A DNA stretch of 64,000 nt from NCBI GenBank assembly GCA_027257055.1, contig JAPVLO010000232.1, positions 744,001-808,000 of the forward strand, read 5' to 3'. The position numbers were made by a program, and so were the translations under genes. Origin of the DNA: Cephalopachus bancanus (taxonomy: Eukaryota > Chordata > Mammalia > Primates > Tarsiidae). The notes under the pieces were generated by a model that was not told where the DNA came from, ran no database searches, and worked only from the letters and a program-made list of their open reading frames with translations. Shown here piece by piece: positions 1 to 12,118 of the stretch (positions are counted from its first letter, which is position 1; each line of letters starts with the position of its first letter).

Positions 1-132
1 GCTACCACGTCCGGCTAATTTTTATTTATTTATTGTAGAGACGAGGTCTTGCGATATTGCCCAGGCTGGTACTGAACCCGCAGGCTCAGGCAATCCCCTC
101 GTCTCAGCCTCCCAAAATGCCACTGAGCACGG
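1..132 (-). mobile_element. Alu, partial, cut by the window edge
   Basis: Reverse-oriented left-monomer sequence from the linker (TCTCTACAATAAAT-type, reversed) to the reversed 5' end. The open frames across it are Alu-derived. Confidence 0.85.
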
Positions 133-136
133 TTTC

Positions 137-156
137 CTCTCTCTCTCTCTCTCTCT
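137..156. repeat. (CT)n tract
   Basis: About ten CT units joining the upstream Alu remnant to the T-tract of the next Alu. Confidence 0.9.
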
Positions 157-441
157 TTTTTTTTTTTTTGAGTTGAAGTCTCACTCTGTCGCCCAGGCTG
201 GAGTGCAGTGGCACCATCAATCATGGTCCATCACAGTCTTGACCCGCTGGGCTCAGGTGACCCTTCCACCTCAGTCTCCCAAGGAGCTGGGACCACCAGG
301 CCTGGCTAATTTTTAAAATTTTTTTGTAGAGACAAGGTCTAGCTATGTTGCCCAGGCTTGTTTCGAACTCCTGGGCTCCAGTGACCCTCTCATCTCAGCC
401 TCACAGAGTGCTGGGATGACAGGCGTGAGCTGCCATGTCCA
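156..441 (-). mobile_element. Alu dimer, old type
   Basis: A T-tract followed by GAGTTGAAGTCTCACTCTGT and both monomers in reverse orientation. Many substitutions suggest an AluJ-like age. Confidence 0.9.
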
Positions 442-659
442 ACTCCTGGCTTTTCACTTGCCAAACCCTTCCTGGTGTCTTCTGTACACACCTCTGTTCC
501 CTCGGCTGGTCCCACCCACCCTACTCCTTCCCACCCTCCATGGCTCTTAGGACTTGGCTCCTAGGACTCTGGCTTGGTGATCCCGATGCCTGTGATGATG
601 CACTTGGTGGATTGCATGATCATAGGGTGTCCTAGCTTTCTTCAAAGCAACAACGTCCC

Positions 660-791
660 TCCCCTTTTTCGGGTAGAGATGGGGTCTAGCTATGTTGCCC
701 AGGCTGTTCTCAAATCCCTGGTCTCAAGTGATCATCTCCCCTCCCCTCTCACAGTGGTGGGATTAAGAGGCGTGAACCGCCATGCCGGGCC
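660..791 (-). mobile_element. Alu/FLAM left-monomer fragment
   Basis: Reverse-oriented single monomer (GTAGAGATGGGGTCTAGC to the reversed 5' end), strongly diverged. Confidence 0.75.
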
Positions 792-1740
792 TAGTCTCCC
801 TCTTGTTTCTTCCATAGCTCTTCCAACGTAACTGTGAAGCAGGGTTTTCCCCCACAGGTGGTGCTGGGGAAGTGGGGGGCAGGCTGGAGCCAGGGTGAAG
901 TCAGCTGCCAGGCTCCAAGATTCATCCAGCCCCGCTGACTTGAGTCTCGTCTTTTCCACGTAAGGTGGACTGAAGGTCAAATGCCTTTTTTCTTTTCAAG
1001 GGTCATGAGGGAATTTTCATCTTGGAGTTTTAATATTGTTTTTGCTACCAAACATTCCAAAAATAAAAAGAAAGAGCCTCCGTGGGTGTGCACATGGCAT
1101 CCACAGTGTGAACCCTGGCACGTGCATGTTCACGAGACAAGTACAGCGGTGCTTCTGTCTCCATGAAAGACAACCCCAGGCTTGCTAGCTCCAGTTACCT
1201 TTCAGAAAACACTTCAATCTATGAATAGGAGGTTGTCGACAGGCTGAAATCCATGTTAACTGCTTAGTTTGGGCAGGGAGGAAGCGGATCATCTTCTTTC
1301 AATGTAGATTGATAAGAGAAAAAATATGAAATTAGCAAGACAGTCCACCATGACACAGAACGGGGCTACCCAGACCTTGATGGCAGAATTGCTCAATTTA
1401 AATAAACTACCCTGATAGCAAGGCCCACCTTGTTTGGCATTTGCTCTCTCAGGCCATCAACAACGCTGGACATACAGATGCCGAATCAACACTTGCTGAG
1501 TGAATGTTCTCAAATTTATTGAGTTCTTACGTTCCATCATCTGTGCATTGCGGACTTGCTGAAATAGCGATGCACAGGGTGTTCTGAATTCCCAGGGCAA
1601 GCAAGGCACAGTTGTAAGGAAGCTGACAAATCAAGGGAGGAGACCTGGATGCCACCTGCACGGGCAGGAAGGGCTTCCTGTGTTCCCCACTTAATCCCCA
1701 CTGCTTGGCCCATTGCATGGCACAGTCATCATGTTAGTAT
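792..1740. other. Intergenic, nothing recognised
   Basis: Unique-looking sequence. No open frame with family resemblance, no clear repeat and no splice-bounded exon could be seen. Confidence 0.5.
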
Positions 1741-1741
1741 C

Positions 1742-1784
<43 letters not shown>
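1741..1784. repeat. (AAT)n microsatellite
   Basis: About 14 AAT units. They give poly-Asn or poly-Ile open frames that are not genes. Confidence 0.97.
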
Positions 1785-1789
1785 GCTTG

Positions 1790-2008
<219 letters not shown>

Positions 2009-2233
2009 AAATGGTTGTTAAACAGAGGCATGAAAGTTAAATTTTTTTTTGTATTTTCAAGTTTGGAAAGAGATATGTATTTTGCTTGACCATACATATT
2101 TTTACAAATCTATGGGTAAAAGATATTTTACATTTATAAATAAAACCACAAATCTGAAAGGTAATAATTTTAGAAAACATCACAACTTATATGAAAATAA
2201 GCATTAACAACCTTGAGGGGTTAAAGTAAAAGT

Positions 2234-2370
2234 AAGACCAGGCTGGTGGCTCATGCCTGTCATCCCAGCGCTTTGGGAGGCTGAGGCAGGAGGATTGCCT
2301 GAGTCCAGGAGACAAGTTTGGGCAGCATGGCAAGAACTCGTCTCTCTTCAAAAAATAAAAAATAAAGTAA
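2234..2370 (+). mobile_element. FLAM-like Alu monomer
   Basis: A forward monomer starting GACCAGGCTGGTGGCTCATG and ending in an AAATAAA-type tail. Confidence 0.8.
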
Positions 2371-2374
2371 TAAA

Positions 2375-3060
2375 TATATAAAGTAAAAGTGAGTAAAATG
2401 ATGAAAGAAAAAGACCAACACTTAAAAGAAAAACAGGCAATTCCCCAAAGAAGAAACAGCCAATAAATGTGGGAGAGATACTGGCTCTGAGAGATTTCTT
2501 AAAGAAATTAAAGAAAAGCAAAGATATCCTTTTCCCCTCATCAGACTGGTAAAAGACTGATGACTCCAGTGTTATCACGGTGTGAAGAAATAAGCACCGC
2601 CATGTCATGCTGCTGGGAGGATAAGTTCACACCACCTTTCTGGAGGCCACATTTGGCAACAATCAAAATTGTACACGCATTGTCTCTCCGACCTAGACAA
2701 TCCACTTGGAAGAATTTACTTTATGAAAACATTTCGATGAGTTCAAAAGTACGTACGTACAAGACTGAAATAGTAAAAAATAAATAAGACCTAAAATAAC
2801 GTTCAGTACCGACATGGATGCAACACACCCACACAGTAGAGTGTCATGAAGCCACTGAGGTCTGTGTGACACGGGACAAGGGTACCAGCATCGTGAACAG
2901 AAGACGTTGGCTGGAAGGGTGGATGTGTTCTGAGGTTGGATGGTGCTGGCAGCTGCACACGTCTGAATCACTGAATCGTACACTTGAAATGGGTGAATTT
3001 GATGGTATGAGTTGCTTTTTAAAAAGCTGGCTACAAATAGCGTGTGGAGTATAAACCCCT
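2375..3060 (+). mobile_element. Old L1 3'-end fragment, tentative
   Basis: Phrases typical of L1M-type 3' ends (GGAGGCCACATTTGGCAAC and TGAATCGTACACTTGAAATG) on the plus strand. Heavily diverged; the boundaries are approximate. Confidence 0.45.
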
Positions 3061-3289
3061 TGTTTTGCACGTGTGTGTGTGTGTGACCGTGGCTAACCCT
3101 GGCAGTGGTGGAGGTCTTCCTCCTCACGCTTTTCATGCAATGAGCTTTTACAATCAGCTTTTATAAATGGGGAGGGATATTTCAAACACACCAAATAACC
3201 TATGTGTAGAGGGGCCTGGCACCAAATTGATTGTCAGTACCAAACACCTAAATGGCCGTCTTGCGTTTTGCTCAGGTTCATTCTTGCAA

Positions 3290-3722
3290 TTTTTTATTTT
3301 AAAATTTTGTTAGATTCAGGGGGTGTACATGCATATTCGTTACGTGGACATGCTGTGTAGGGGCAGGGATTGGGTCTCGGGTGGCCCATTCCCCAGATAG
3401 TGAACACTGCGTCCCATAGGCAGTTTCTGAACCCTGGCCCCCATCCCCCTTTGGAGTGTCCCTAGTGTCTATTATTTCCATCTTTGTGACCACTTAGCTC
3501 CTGCATATTAGTGGGAGCATGTCGTGCTTGGTTTTCTGTTGAGTCAGTTCACACAGGGCGATGATATCCAGCTCCCTCCATGCTGTTGCAAAGGACATGG
3601 TTTCATTCTTTTTTACAGCTATAAGTATTCCATGGTGTATATATTCACCATGATCATTATCCACTGGTTAGTTGATGGGCATTTCGGTTGATTCCACATC
3701 TTTTTGTGAACTGTGACGCGAT
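3290..3722 (-). mobile_element. L1 3' UTR fragment
   Basis: Reverse complement of the primate L1 3' end. The reversed tail is at 3290, and the reversed counterparts of TAAGTGGGAGCTAAA and AACATGGATGGAGCTGGA are recognisable near 3500 and 3570. The copy is 5'-truncated. Confidence 0.85.
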
Positions 3723-4162
3723 TTATAATTTGTCTAAACTAATTTCTTCTGTTCTGACATCATATTTGACCATCTTGCCCTGAAACTGCAGTTTGTCTCA
3801 TCTTCAGAAACACCGACACCCCAGATCGAGCTGGAGGCAGCAGTGTCACTCCATGGAAAGCCATGATGTGGGTCTCCAGTTGGGAATTCAGATGAAAATT
3901 CCCAAGATCCCTTTTTGCTCACATGCAGCTCCTGGAGCAGTCTTGGGAACTGATTATGCTAATGCCTATTCTCGGGGTCTCTCAAAAATCTTTATTTTAA
4001 GATGAAGTCCTTTTACTTTTTACTTAGACCATGATATATGATTCTCAATGTGGCCCGTGGGCCACTGGTGGTCCCTGAGGATCCTTTGGGTAATCTTGAA
4101 TTAACACTCGAATATGCATGGCTAGCTTTCCTTCTTTGGCCTCAAGTTAAAATGTCACTGAA

Positions 4163-4441
4163 GCCAGGCTCGGTGGCTCAGCCTGTAATCCCGCGCCTTT
4201 GGGAGGCTGAGGTGAGTGGATTGCCTGAGCCCGCGGGTTCGAGACCCGCCTGGGCAGCGAGACCTCATCTCTACAATAAATAAAAAAATCAGCCAGGCGT
4301 GGTAGCGCATGCCTGTAATTCCGGCTACTCGGAAGGCTGAGGCGGAAGGATCACCGGAGCCCAGCAGGTTGAGGCTGCAGTGGCCAGGAGCGGCCACTGC
4401 ACTCCAGTCTGGGTGACACAGTGAGACTCCAACTCAAAAAA
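4163..4441 (+). mobile_element. Alu dimer with perfect 14-bp target duplication
   Basis: GCCAGGCTCGGTGGCTCAGC through an A-tail. Flanked by the direct repeat AAAATGTCACTGAA at 4149-4162 and 4442-4455. It belongs to the lineage-specific subfamily with GGTTCGAGACC box B and CTACAATAAAT linker. Confidence 0.95.
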
Positions 4442-4455
4442 AAAATGTCACTGAA

Positions 4456-5407
4456 TACAACCCAGATATGACCTCATGGTCTCTCATCCAGTCCAAGGGC
4501 GAGCAGGCCCAGACGGGCCTGAAGGTGCCTGTCAGAAATACCCTTCTGTGACCCACTGAGACCCAGACTCTGTTTAGAGGAAGCCCACACGACCAATAGT
4601 GACAATCAGACTGGCCAGTCAAGGAGGAACTCTGAGGAGAGCACAGCACGTGTCGAATCTGAGAAGCCGTCAAGGGTGATGAATTCCCCAAGGTTGACGG
4701 TCGGCATTGACTTGGCAACTCAAACAGTGAGCATCATTGAACAACCCAGAGACCAAGACTGCCAAATGTTCACAGCCAGACCAAAGGGAGGAAATGGGAG
4801 TCTTCAGCTTCACTGCAGAGTAAGGTCAGTCATGTTTTAGAAGAGTGCGGTGGAATGAGGGCTCTGTAGATGGGCCTGGGGCAAAGATATTTGCCTTGGT
4901 TTCCTCAGAAACCCAGGTCCGTAGCCATCAGCCAAGTAACGCAACTGATGTTTCAGCCTAAATCAGAAACATTGCTACCAAGGAAAGAAAAGACCAGATG
5001 CAAATCTCATCAGTGCAGTTTATTTGAATGAATAGTTTGACCTATCAGGAAACAGCCTATTTTTTCCCTACGATATAATTAAATGTTTGTAAGTCTCATT
5101 CCTTCAGTGACACATCTCAGGGTGTCCATTAACAAACAAAATGAACCTCAGAAACTCTGGTACAACTGTCTCCAGGAAAGGACACCAGGCAGGATTGTGG
5201 AGCTGTAGAAATGCCTATTCCTGGGAGCAGACAGGTCAGTTCCTGAAATGACATCGCCTTCCGTGCAGGTGGGTGGGAAGAAGTCTTCAGCAGAGCCCTG
5301 GGTGACCAGGAGGGAAGGGAAACCAACAGCCAAAGGAAAGTCACATTTTACAGGTGAATCAGAGGCATCACCAAGGGACAGCATGGCAGTGCCCACCCAG
5401 AGTAGGA
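4456..5407. other. Intergenic, nothing recognised
   Basis: No repeat family or coding exon could be identified. Confidence 0.45.
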
Positions 5408-5612
5408 AGCACAGCGTAGCGTAGCCAAAAGAACACTCTCTGGAGCCAGAATCTTGGACTGAATCCTGGCTTCTCGGCCACCTAGCTCAGGAACTCGGGG
5501 CAAAATTGAGTCACTTCACTGCTACTTGAACCTCCATCTCCTCATCTTCAAACGGGGGTGTCCACCATACAGAGCCGTTGTGAGAATTACATGAGCCAAA
5601 TATGGTGGAGAA
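5408..5612 (+). repeat. MIR element
   Basis: MIR-type order is seen: a CTCTGGAGCCAGA box, then GAATCCTGGCTTC, a CTCCATCTCCTCATCTTCAAA block and TTGTGAGAATTACATGAG near the end. Ancient tRNA-derived SINE. Confidence 0.85.
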
Positions 5613-7565
5613 TCCAGGAGCGCTGACACTAGAAGTTTGCCACAGATGTTGGCTAGTATTATTATCTGGAAATCTTCAAGATTTGACACAAGAGGAAAAT
5701 GCCCCCTCTCGGGTGAGAAGGATGTGCCACATGCATTGGCTGGATGCTGAAGACTCCTCAAGCCTGGAGAGCCACAGACAGCAGGGTGATGACACCCAGC
5801 AGCTCTCCGGGCACCTCCTGCAGGGGTACCTCAAAACCCCAGAGTTGTGACTGCCTCTCCCATGGAAGTAGGATGGGCAACGGGACAGACCATGATGAGC
5901 TTTCTGGGTCTCCAGAATGGTAGACCAGCATTGAGTGGCCACCAGCATGGGTGTCACAACCAGACTTCAATCTTGACTGGATCAATTTGCTTATTCATGA
6001 ACAATATTAAGGGCCACTGTCCTAGAGTTGGCGATTTTCACCCTCTGGGAGCTTATAGTCAAAATAATTTCAAAGGGAAGACATATTGATACCCTTTAAA
6101 AAATGTAGTCTGTCAGTCAACAGTGTTTGACGATTGACCTCCGTTTGCCGCATGGTTTACCAGGTGCCTCAGGATGTTACACAGGTAAAGAGAATTTGCT
6201 TCTGTATTTAGAACAAAGAGGATCAGCAAGAGAGTGAGACCATGAGGGGACCCAGTGTGTGTGATGAGGACAGTTTTGTAAACACACATGTAATTAAGCT
6301 TTGAATCCTGTTCTGGCAGAATTCTAGGCTGGAAATTTTCCACCATTACATTTTTATGCTGTAACTGACCTGTGTATCAATTTAAAGATGTCACAATAAT
6401 AATCTCAAAAATCACTATAAGTCTAGGAAAGTATTACTACCCAAATGTATTCTGAACATTCTGGAAGCACAAGGTTGTCTTACTTATTGCTTTTATATAT
6501 AAATATATTTGTTAATGAAAAAATTAATTGAACTGCTGCATATGAGTACCCAACATGCTCACATAATTAAACTGATGAATTATAAACCACGTTTCTGATG
6601 TTTTTTGAGGAAAAAAGTATTATGGGAGTTTTTGAAATAATTGTGAAAAAAATAAAGTGATGTTAAAGACACTGAAAACATTCTGGAACCGGGGAAAGAA
6701 AGTTCTTAATGATTATCTTCAGAGTGGAACAAGAAGGTGGTCACAGATTTCAATCCAGGTGGACAGAAGCTAATTATCCTCTATGAAAAAGTCAAATAGC
6801 ATAAAAGACAGAATTGATAATCAATAAACATGACAGAAACCAAAACCAACACAAGAAAAATTACCTACATGTTTCTTCCTGGCCTAGGACTTTGATTTCA
6901 CTTACACTTCACCAGGGAATGAGAGAAAACAAGGCTTAAGTTTTATTCTGTTTTCTCGCGGAGCAGCCCGAAGTCGTAAGAGTTTTTGTATAATTGAAAC
7001 AGCGCCACAGGGAAAGTCCCCGAGCTGCTAATGAACGTGATCTCTCCTCTTTTTATTTGGATTTATATCCCAACCAACGCAATCATGCTGGTTCTGGTTT
7101 TCTGCTGAAGGGAAAACAAAGGTGACCTCTCAGCGTTTGCATCCTTCCTGGCTCTTCAGTAGAGGAGAGCCTGACATTCCTTTGGCCTGAGGCTCCTGTT
7201 TCTGAAGGCATAGGGTGGCCTTCCCTCCCTGCCTCTTTCTTCTCCCCTCCCTCCCTTCTTGCTTGCTTGCTTCTTTCCTTCCTTTCTCCCGTTCTTTCTT
7301 GAATGCATACCCCTTCAAAGCACCTGACAGGTTAAACTTGGGGCATCTCTGTTGTTCAGGTAAACTTGTAGTTGTACAACGATCAGACACCTTCCATCTC
7401 CGGGGTCCCAGGTCACAGGCCAGAGCCACTGTCAACCTCTGAAACACTGACAACAAGCCAGGACACAATTGGTTTAAGGTGGCCCCGGTCCCCACCCGGA
7501 AATGCAAGGAAGCTCAGGCCTTCTGACAGGGGAGTTGGGTCCTTTGACCTAACTGGACTGATTTT
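5613..7565. other. Intergenic, mostly unannotated
   Basis: No coding exon recognised. The only notable structure is a polypyrimidine (CCTT/CTTG) stretch at 7211-7302. Confidence 0.45.
7211..7302. repeat. Polypyrimidine low-complexity tract
   Basis: CCTTCC, CCCTCC and GCTTGCTTGCTTC repeats. The open frames on both strands here are low-complexity artefacts. Confidence 0.8.
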
Positions 7566-7577
7566 CTGACTCATTTC

Positions 7578-7867
7578 TTTTTTTTTTTTTGAGTTGGAGT
7601 CTCACTCTGTCGCCCAGACTGGAGTGCAGCGGCCTTCCCGGCCACCGCAGCCTCGATCTGCTGGGCTCCAGCGATCCTCCCGCCTCAGCCTTTCAAGTAG
7701 CTGGAACTAGAGGCATGCGCTACCACGCCCGGCTGATTTTTGATTTATTGTAGAGATGAGGTCTTGTCAAGTTGCCCAGGCGGGTCTCGAACCCGCGGGC
7801 ACAGGCAATCCACTCACCTCAGTCTCCCAAAGGCACGGGATTACAGGCTGAGCCACCAAGCCCGGCT
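7578..7867 (-). mobile_element. Alu, first of a tandem pair
   Basis: Complete reverse Alu preceded by CTGACTCATT (7566-7575) and followed by the same ten bases at 7868-7877. Confidence 0.93.
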
Positions 7868-7875
7868 CTGACTCA

Positions 7876-8165
7876 TTTTTTTTTTTTTTTTGAGTTGGAG
7901 TCTCACTCTGTCGCCCAGACTGGAGGGCAGTGGCTGCTCCCAGGCACTGCAGCCTCGACCTGCTGGGCTCCGGCGATCCTTCCGCCTCAGCCTTCCAAGT
8001 AGCCGGAAATACAGGCATGCGCTACCATGCCTGGCTGATTTTTTGATTTATTGTAGAGATGAGGTCTTGCTGCCCAGGCGGGTCTTGAACCCGCAGGCTC
8101 AGGCAATCCACTCACCTCAGCCTCCCAAAGGCACGGGATTACAGGCTGAGCCACCGAGCCCGGCT
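7876..8165 (-). mobile_element. Alu, second of a tandem pair
   Basis: Complete reverse Alu of the same subfamily, followed by CTCATTTCTT (8164-8173). That repeats the sequence before the first Alu. Confidence 0.93.
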
Positions 8166-8173
8166 CATTTCTT

Positions 8174-9263
8174 AAAGAAAATACATCTCTCTGGGAGATG
8201 AAGCAAAAAGAAGTCCTCTTCCAAAGCACACTGATCTCTTGTGCTCCCCCAAACCATCTTGACAGAGAGGTAGTAGTTGGTCGTTTTCAGCATATTAATA
8301 GCAAACCGCAAGTAAGTAACTATGTACTTTAATCTTCAACATTCACAATTGCACAATATATCATCAATCAGTTAAATAATACATGCCAATTAACCTAATG
8401 AAGAAATTAGTAAAGTAAAATGTTAAAAGCAATACCCGGAACATGTAAAAAATGCCTGATGGTAACATTTTACACACAAAGCGTGGAGTTGGAACAGGCC
8501 TTCTGAACAGCGTTATTTAAAATCCACACAAACAGGGCACAGCGCTATGGAGAAATACACATAAAGAATTTCAGCCTGCCAGACCTCGCAGGCAAATCCA
8601 CAGCAGTTCTAACAGGCTTGGCTAACCCGGCTTTCCACAACACACAGGGGTTTCTGACACCCCAGTGCTGTCTGATGGGAACGCAGAATTGAACAAAGAG
8701 GTGCTACCACTTACTTTCAAAACAGAATTGGGTGGGGAGGTCTAAACTCCTGACTAGTCAACTTAAAAATGGCAAAACCAGACCTTTGTTACAGAGAAAA
8801 ACATTTTTTCCTTAAAAATGTATATGCATAAAAAATGGCTAAAAATCATCTCCATGCTAGGGGCAAGCTGAGTATGGAAAAATTTGCATTTTTCTATCTA
8901 TGCTGTAAAGAAAATAAAAAGCCAGAACATTTTGGCATTAGCAAAGAGCTGAGCTGAGTTCTCAGGCAATAAATTTATGGGGGAACACGACAGCCTCCTC
9001 TTAAAGCTGTGTGTACGTTGGCTGCATTTTATACAAGATTCTCAAATCTTGTGGAAAACTGGGCTCGGCCTGACATCTGAACAATGTCTCTGGTTTGTTT
9101 GATTTCTAAAGCATCGGAAAATATTGCACTTTGAAAATCAAGCAGAAAAGAATTAACACACTCTAAAACAGAACTGAGCTGAATCTGAAAGGTATTTTTC
9201 CATATGTCTCTATGAGATATTTATTAGGTTTACTTCTCTTACAAACACAGCCCCCATGCTATG

Positions 9264-9326
<63 letters not shown>

Positions 9327-10554
9327 GGTGGCGAGAAAATAGTACCGTTAAGGCAAATCTTACCCGGCAGCAGCAACCAGCAGGACAGGCAATTTTCAGC
9401 TGGCTTTTGAGAAGTTGGTTGCCATGACACAGAGCACAATTTATTCCTTAGTCCCTTATCACAGCTGCGATCACAAACCATAAAAATTAACAAGGCTCTT
9501 TTCCTTTTCCATATGATTTCAGAGTTCCTCATCCTTACCTGAGGTCTTTTGTTCCCCCAAAGTGGAATGAATGTCAGTCATCTAGCAATTCAATTAACGT
9601 TGATTCAAAATTCCAGCCAAAACCAGAATCTATAATCACAACTTCCTAATCACAGCTCAGTCATGAGAATGAAAAGTAGGCAGGAAAGTGCAATAATTAC
9701 TCAATTAGACCAATACTGTATTTCTATGCAAGGGCTGGAGGGATTGCAGGTTCTGACAAAGGACTTGGGAGTCCTCTCACCTGTGTCCCCAGTTGTCTGA
9801 CTGAAACTGTTATTTTCAAGTGGCTACAAGTTCTCCCCCTCTGACATGGATTAGCCCAAGCCAGGCAATGGACATTACAACTGGTATGCCGACTGCAAGT
9901 GAGGAACCTCCTTGGTGGGCTTCGAGGGGTTCTCAGCATAGGCCTGGACAATCACCAGGGTTGATCCATGAAAGCACTCCCACCCCCGCCCCACGCCCCA
10001 CAAGCAGGAATGTTCAGGACGTGTAGAGTTGCTTCCTAGGTCTCAGGTCTCAGTCTCGAGAGATGCCCACGGGCACCAGACCCCAGGCTCGCAGAGCCCG
10101 TAACACCCAGACGAGTCTCTGTAGATGACTAGGACCCGGCTCATCTGCACCCATGGGGACAGCTTCTCAGGCAAGCCCACCTGGAGACTCCTTCATGAAA
10201 TCGAGAAAGTGAATGAGAACACTGGCTAGAAAGAACACACCAGACTGAAGCATTTACAAACAACACAGGATACAGACCAAGCTGGACCTTATTGAAAAAA
10301 GAAAAAAAAACCCTTAAATGTGAGATGCTTTTCTCCTATTCAGTTTCAAAAGACTTTAATATTCTGGGAGCGGAAGGAAGGACGCTAGCGCCTGTTGTGC
10401 TCTGGTTTCTATGGTCACATGTCAAATCCTCCTCAAGCTGGCTGTGGGGAAAGGGAAGGGGACCTATCCCACAGGGCACATGCTTTCTTCTGCAGCACTT
10501 TCTGAAAATGACCGACTTGGGAACTGCTCTGGGGTTCCAAGAAGAGGAAGAACC
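8174..10554 (-). other. Alu-free region downstream of CEP41, possible long 3' UTR
   Basis: About 2.4 kb without recognisable interspersed repeats apart from a (GT)n tract. It lies directly 3' of the CEP41 stop codon on the minus strand. AT-rich sequence and the lack of Alus would suit a long 3' UTR, but no decisive poly(A) site can be chosen by eye. No open frame resembling a known protein was recognised here on either strand. Confidence 0.3.
9270..9324. repeat. (TG)n microsatellite
   Basis: About 27 uninterrupted TG dinucleotides. The open frames of repeated Cys-Val or Thr-His across it come from the repeat and are not genes. Confidence 0.97.
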
Positions 10555-10560
10555 TTTATT
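10555..10560 (-). promoter_or_regulatory. Candidate proximal poly(A) signal of CEP41
   Basis: TTTATT on the plus strand gives AATAAA on the CEP41 strand only about 20 bases after the TAA stop. Used as such it would give an extremely short 3' UTR. A longer 3' UTR running toward 8.2 kb is the alternative. The motif is seen; its use is inferred. Confidence 0.3.
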
Positions 10561-10580
10561 TGACTGAAGGAGACAAGTCT

Positions 10581-10729
10581 TTACTTCCAGGGTTTGCCTT
10601 GTGGGTGGCCACTGCCGAGGGCGCGGGGGTTCGAGTGGCTGGTGGGGCCCCCGGTGGGCAGGCTCTGACCGCTGCGGCTACCAGGCGCCTTGGAGTCTCT
10701 TCCCGAGGAGTTCGCTTGGTTCAGCTGGC
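10581..10729 (-). CDS. CEP41: CEP41 exon 11 (last coding exon, C-terminal tail)
   Basis: The acceptor (CTTCAG) lies just above 10729 and the exon runs to a TAA stop at 10583-10581. It completes codon 325 and encodes residues 326-373, a low-complexity tail rich in Ser, Gly, Asn and Pro that reads QLNQANSSGRDSK and ends in GKPWK. The conserved LNQANSSGRDSK and QGKPWK blocks identify the family. The alternative acceptor 4 bases downstream would break the frame with exon 10, so this one was chosen. No domain is known for this tail, and I infer that it is disordered. Confidence 0.94.
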
Positions 10730-11267
10730 CTGAAGGGAGTGAGAAAGCAAGGGCAGAAATGCAGGATGATTCCAGGGACAACCTGCCAAGCATACGTTTA
10801 AGTGAATGGAGCCCTAGTCTGCAAGCATATTTAAGTGAATGGAGCTCTGTGTACCATCTATGTGAGGCCAGTGATGACCCACTCCTAGGCTTGAAGGTGG
10901 GGCGGGGCAGGGCAGAGGGAAACTCAGATCCCCTCTCTTCTTTCCTCTCCATTATCCCCAGTAGACCTTGTCCGTCCTTCCTTCGTTGATAGAGAGCAGG
11001 GTGAGGAGTGATCAGAGGGAAGAGAACACAGTATAAAGAGAGTCATGCAGGAAGATGATCCCTGGAGGCTCTCAGAGGTGGCCTAAATGTACCCAGAAAT
11101 AGCAGGAGGAAACGAGAACTTTCCAAGAAGGATCTGAATACCTCACACTCAGCTTCTTAACTTTGCCTGAGATGTTCATTTTGATAAAACCTCTTCTCTG
11201 TGCTCTACTCCTAATTCTTGCCACATCTGAGATGCCCTTCGCTGCCCCCCCAGTGCCTGTACCTCTC

Positions 11268-11270
<3 letters not shown>

Positions 11271-11323
<53 letters not shown>
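11271..11323. repeat. (AC)n microsatellite in CEP41 intron 10
   Basis: About 26 AC units, 115 bases beyond the exon 10 donor on the minus strand. It reads as (GT)n in the transcript. Confidence 0.97.
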
Positions 11324-11327
<4 letters not shown>

Positions 11328-11436
11328 AAGAAACTGAATATAAGAGATGAAGCTTTTCATATAACAAGGTGATGTTCAAAGCTGCAAATCTCAAGCTCCA
11401 CAGAAAACATTATCTTTAAAGGTCAAAATCTCTTAC

Positions 11437-11652
11437 TAGGATTGTCTGTAGGACCCTGGTCCTCTTCCAGATAATACTCTATCTTTTTCAAGTCTTCTGG
11501 TGTAAATCTCCACTTGTTCTCCGCTGGTGGGGGCAGCACTTTGGGGCTGGACCGTTTCCGGGCAGAACCAGGTAGAAGTGCCTGCTGGCACGATGCTGGC
11601 AGGGACCCAGTAATCAGTCCTTCTGGGAACTTCTGAGCTAAGACTTTTAGAC
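11437..11652 (-). CDS. CEP41: CEP41 exon 10
   Basis: The acceptor ends CCTAG just above 11652 and the donor is GTAAGA below 11437. The 216-base exon completes codon 253, encodes residues 254-324 and supplies the first base of codon 325. It holds the end of the rhodanese-like domain (LKVLAQKFPEGLITGS), then a basic serine/proline stretch (GSARKRSSPK) and the block ENKWRFTPEDLKKIEYYLEE, which is typical of CEP41. A (AC)n microsatellite lies in the downstream intron. Confidence 0.96.
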
Positions 11653-12118
11653 CTAGGTTTAGAACAGCATCAGAAACAATGGCATTAACAGAGCAAGACC
11701 CTGCCAAACCTGGAAAGAAGTCTGCATGTCTTCTAACCTTTGGTCACCAAGTTGTGGCCAAGATAAGGATGTGAAATCTTTCTTAACTCTTTCACCATTA
11801 AGCAGATTACACCAAAAAATATCGGTTGATACATGGATTCTGAGAACTCCACGAGAAATCCTTTTGCTCAAGCCTTCAGCGTCAGGGCTTTCTTACAGAG
11901 TCCTGAAGCAACACCATTATCTTAGGAATTAAAAACATGTGTTGATGGAGCCGGGACGTTTTACTTAACTCCCGGCCGTTCTGGCCAGTGTGGCTTTCTC
12001 TCTTTCCAGGACACTCGCTGCTGAGCCTGGAAAGGAACTTGGTAACGGAGTGGGGCTGAAGGCCTGTGAACTCAAACTTCTGCCTGTTGAGTCCCGGGCA
12101 GGATGCTGCCTCACTCAC

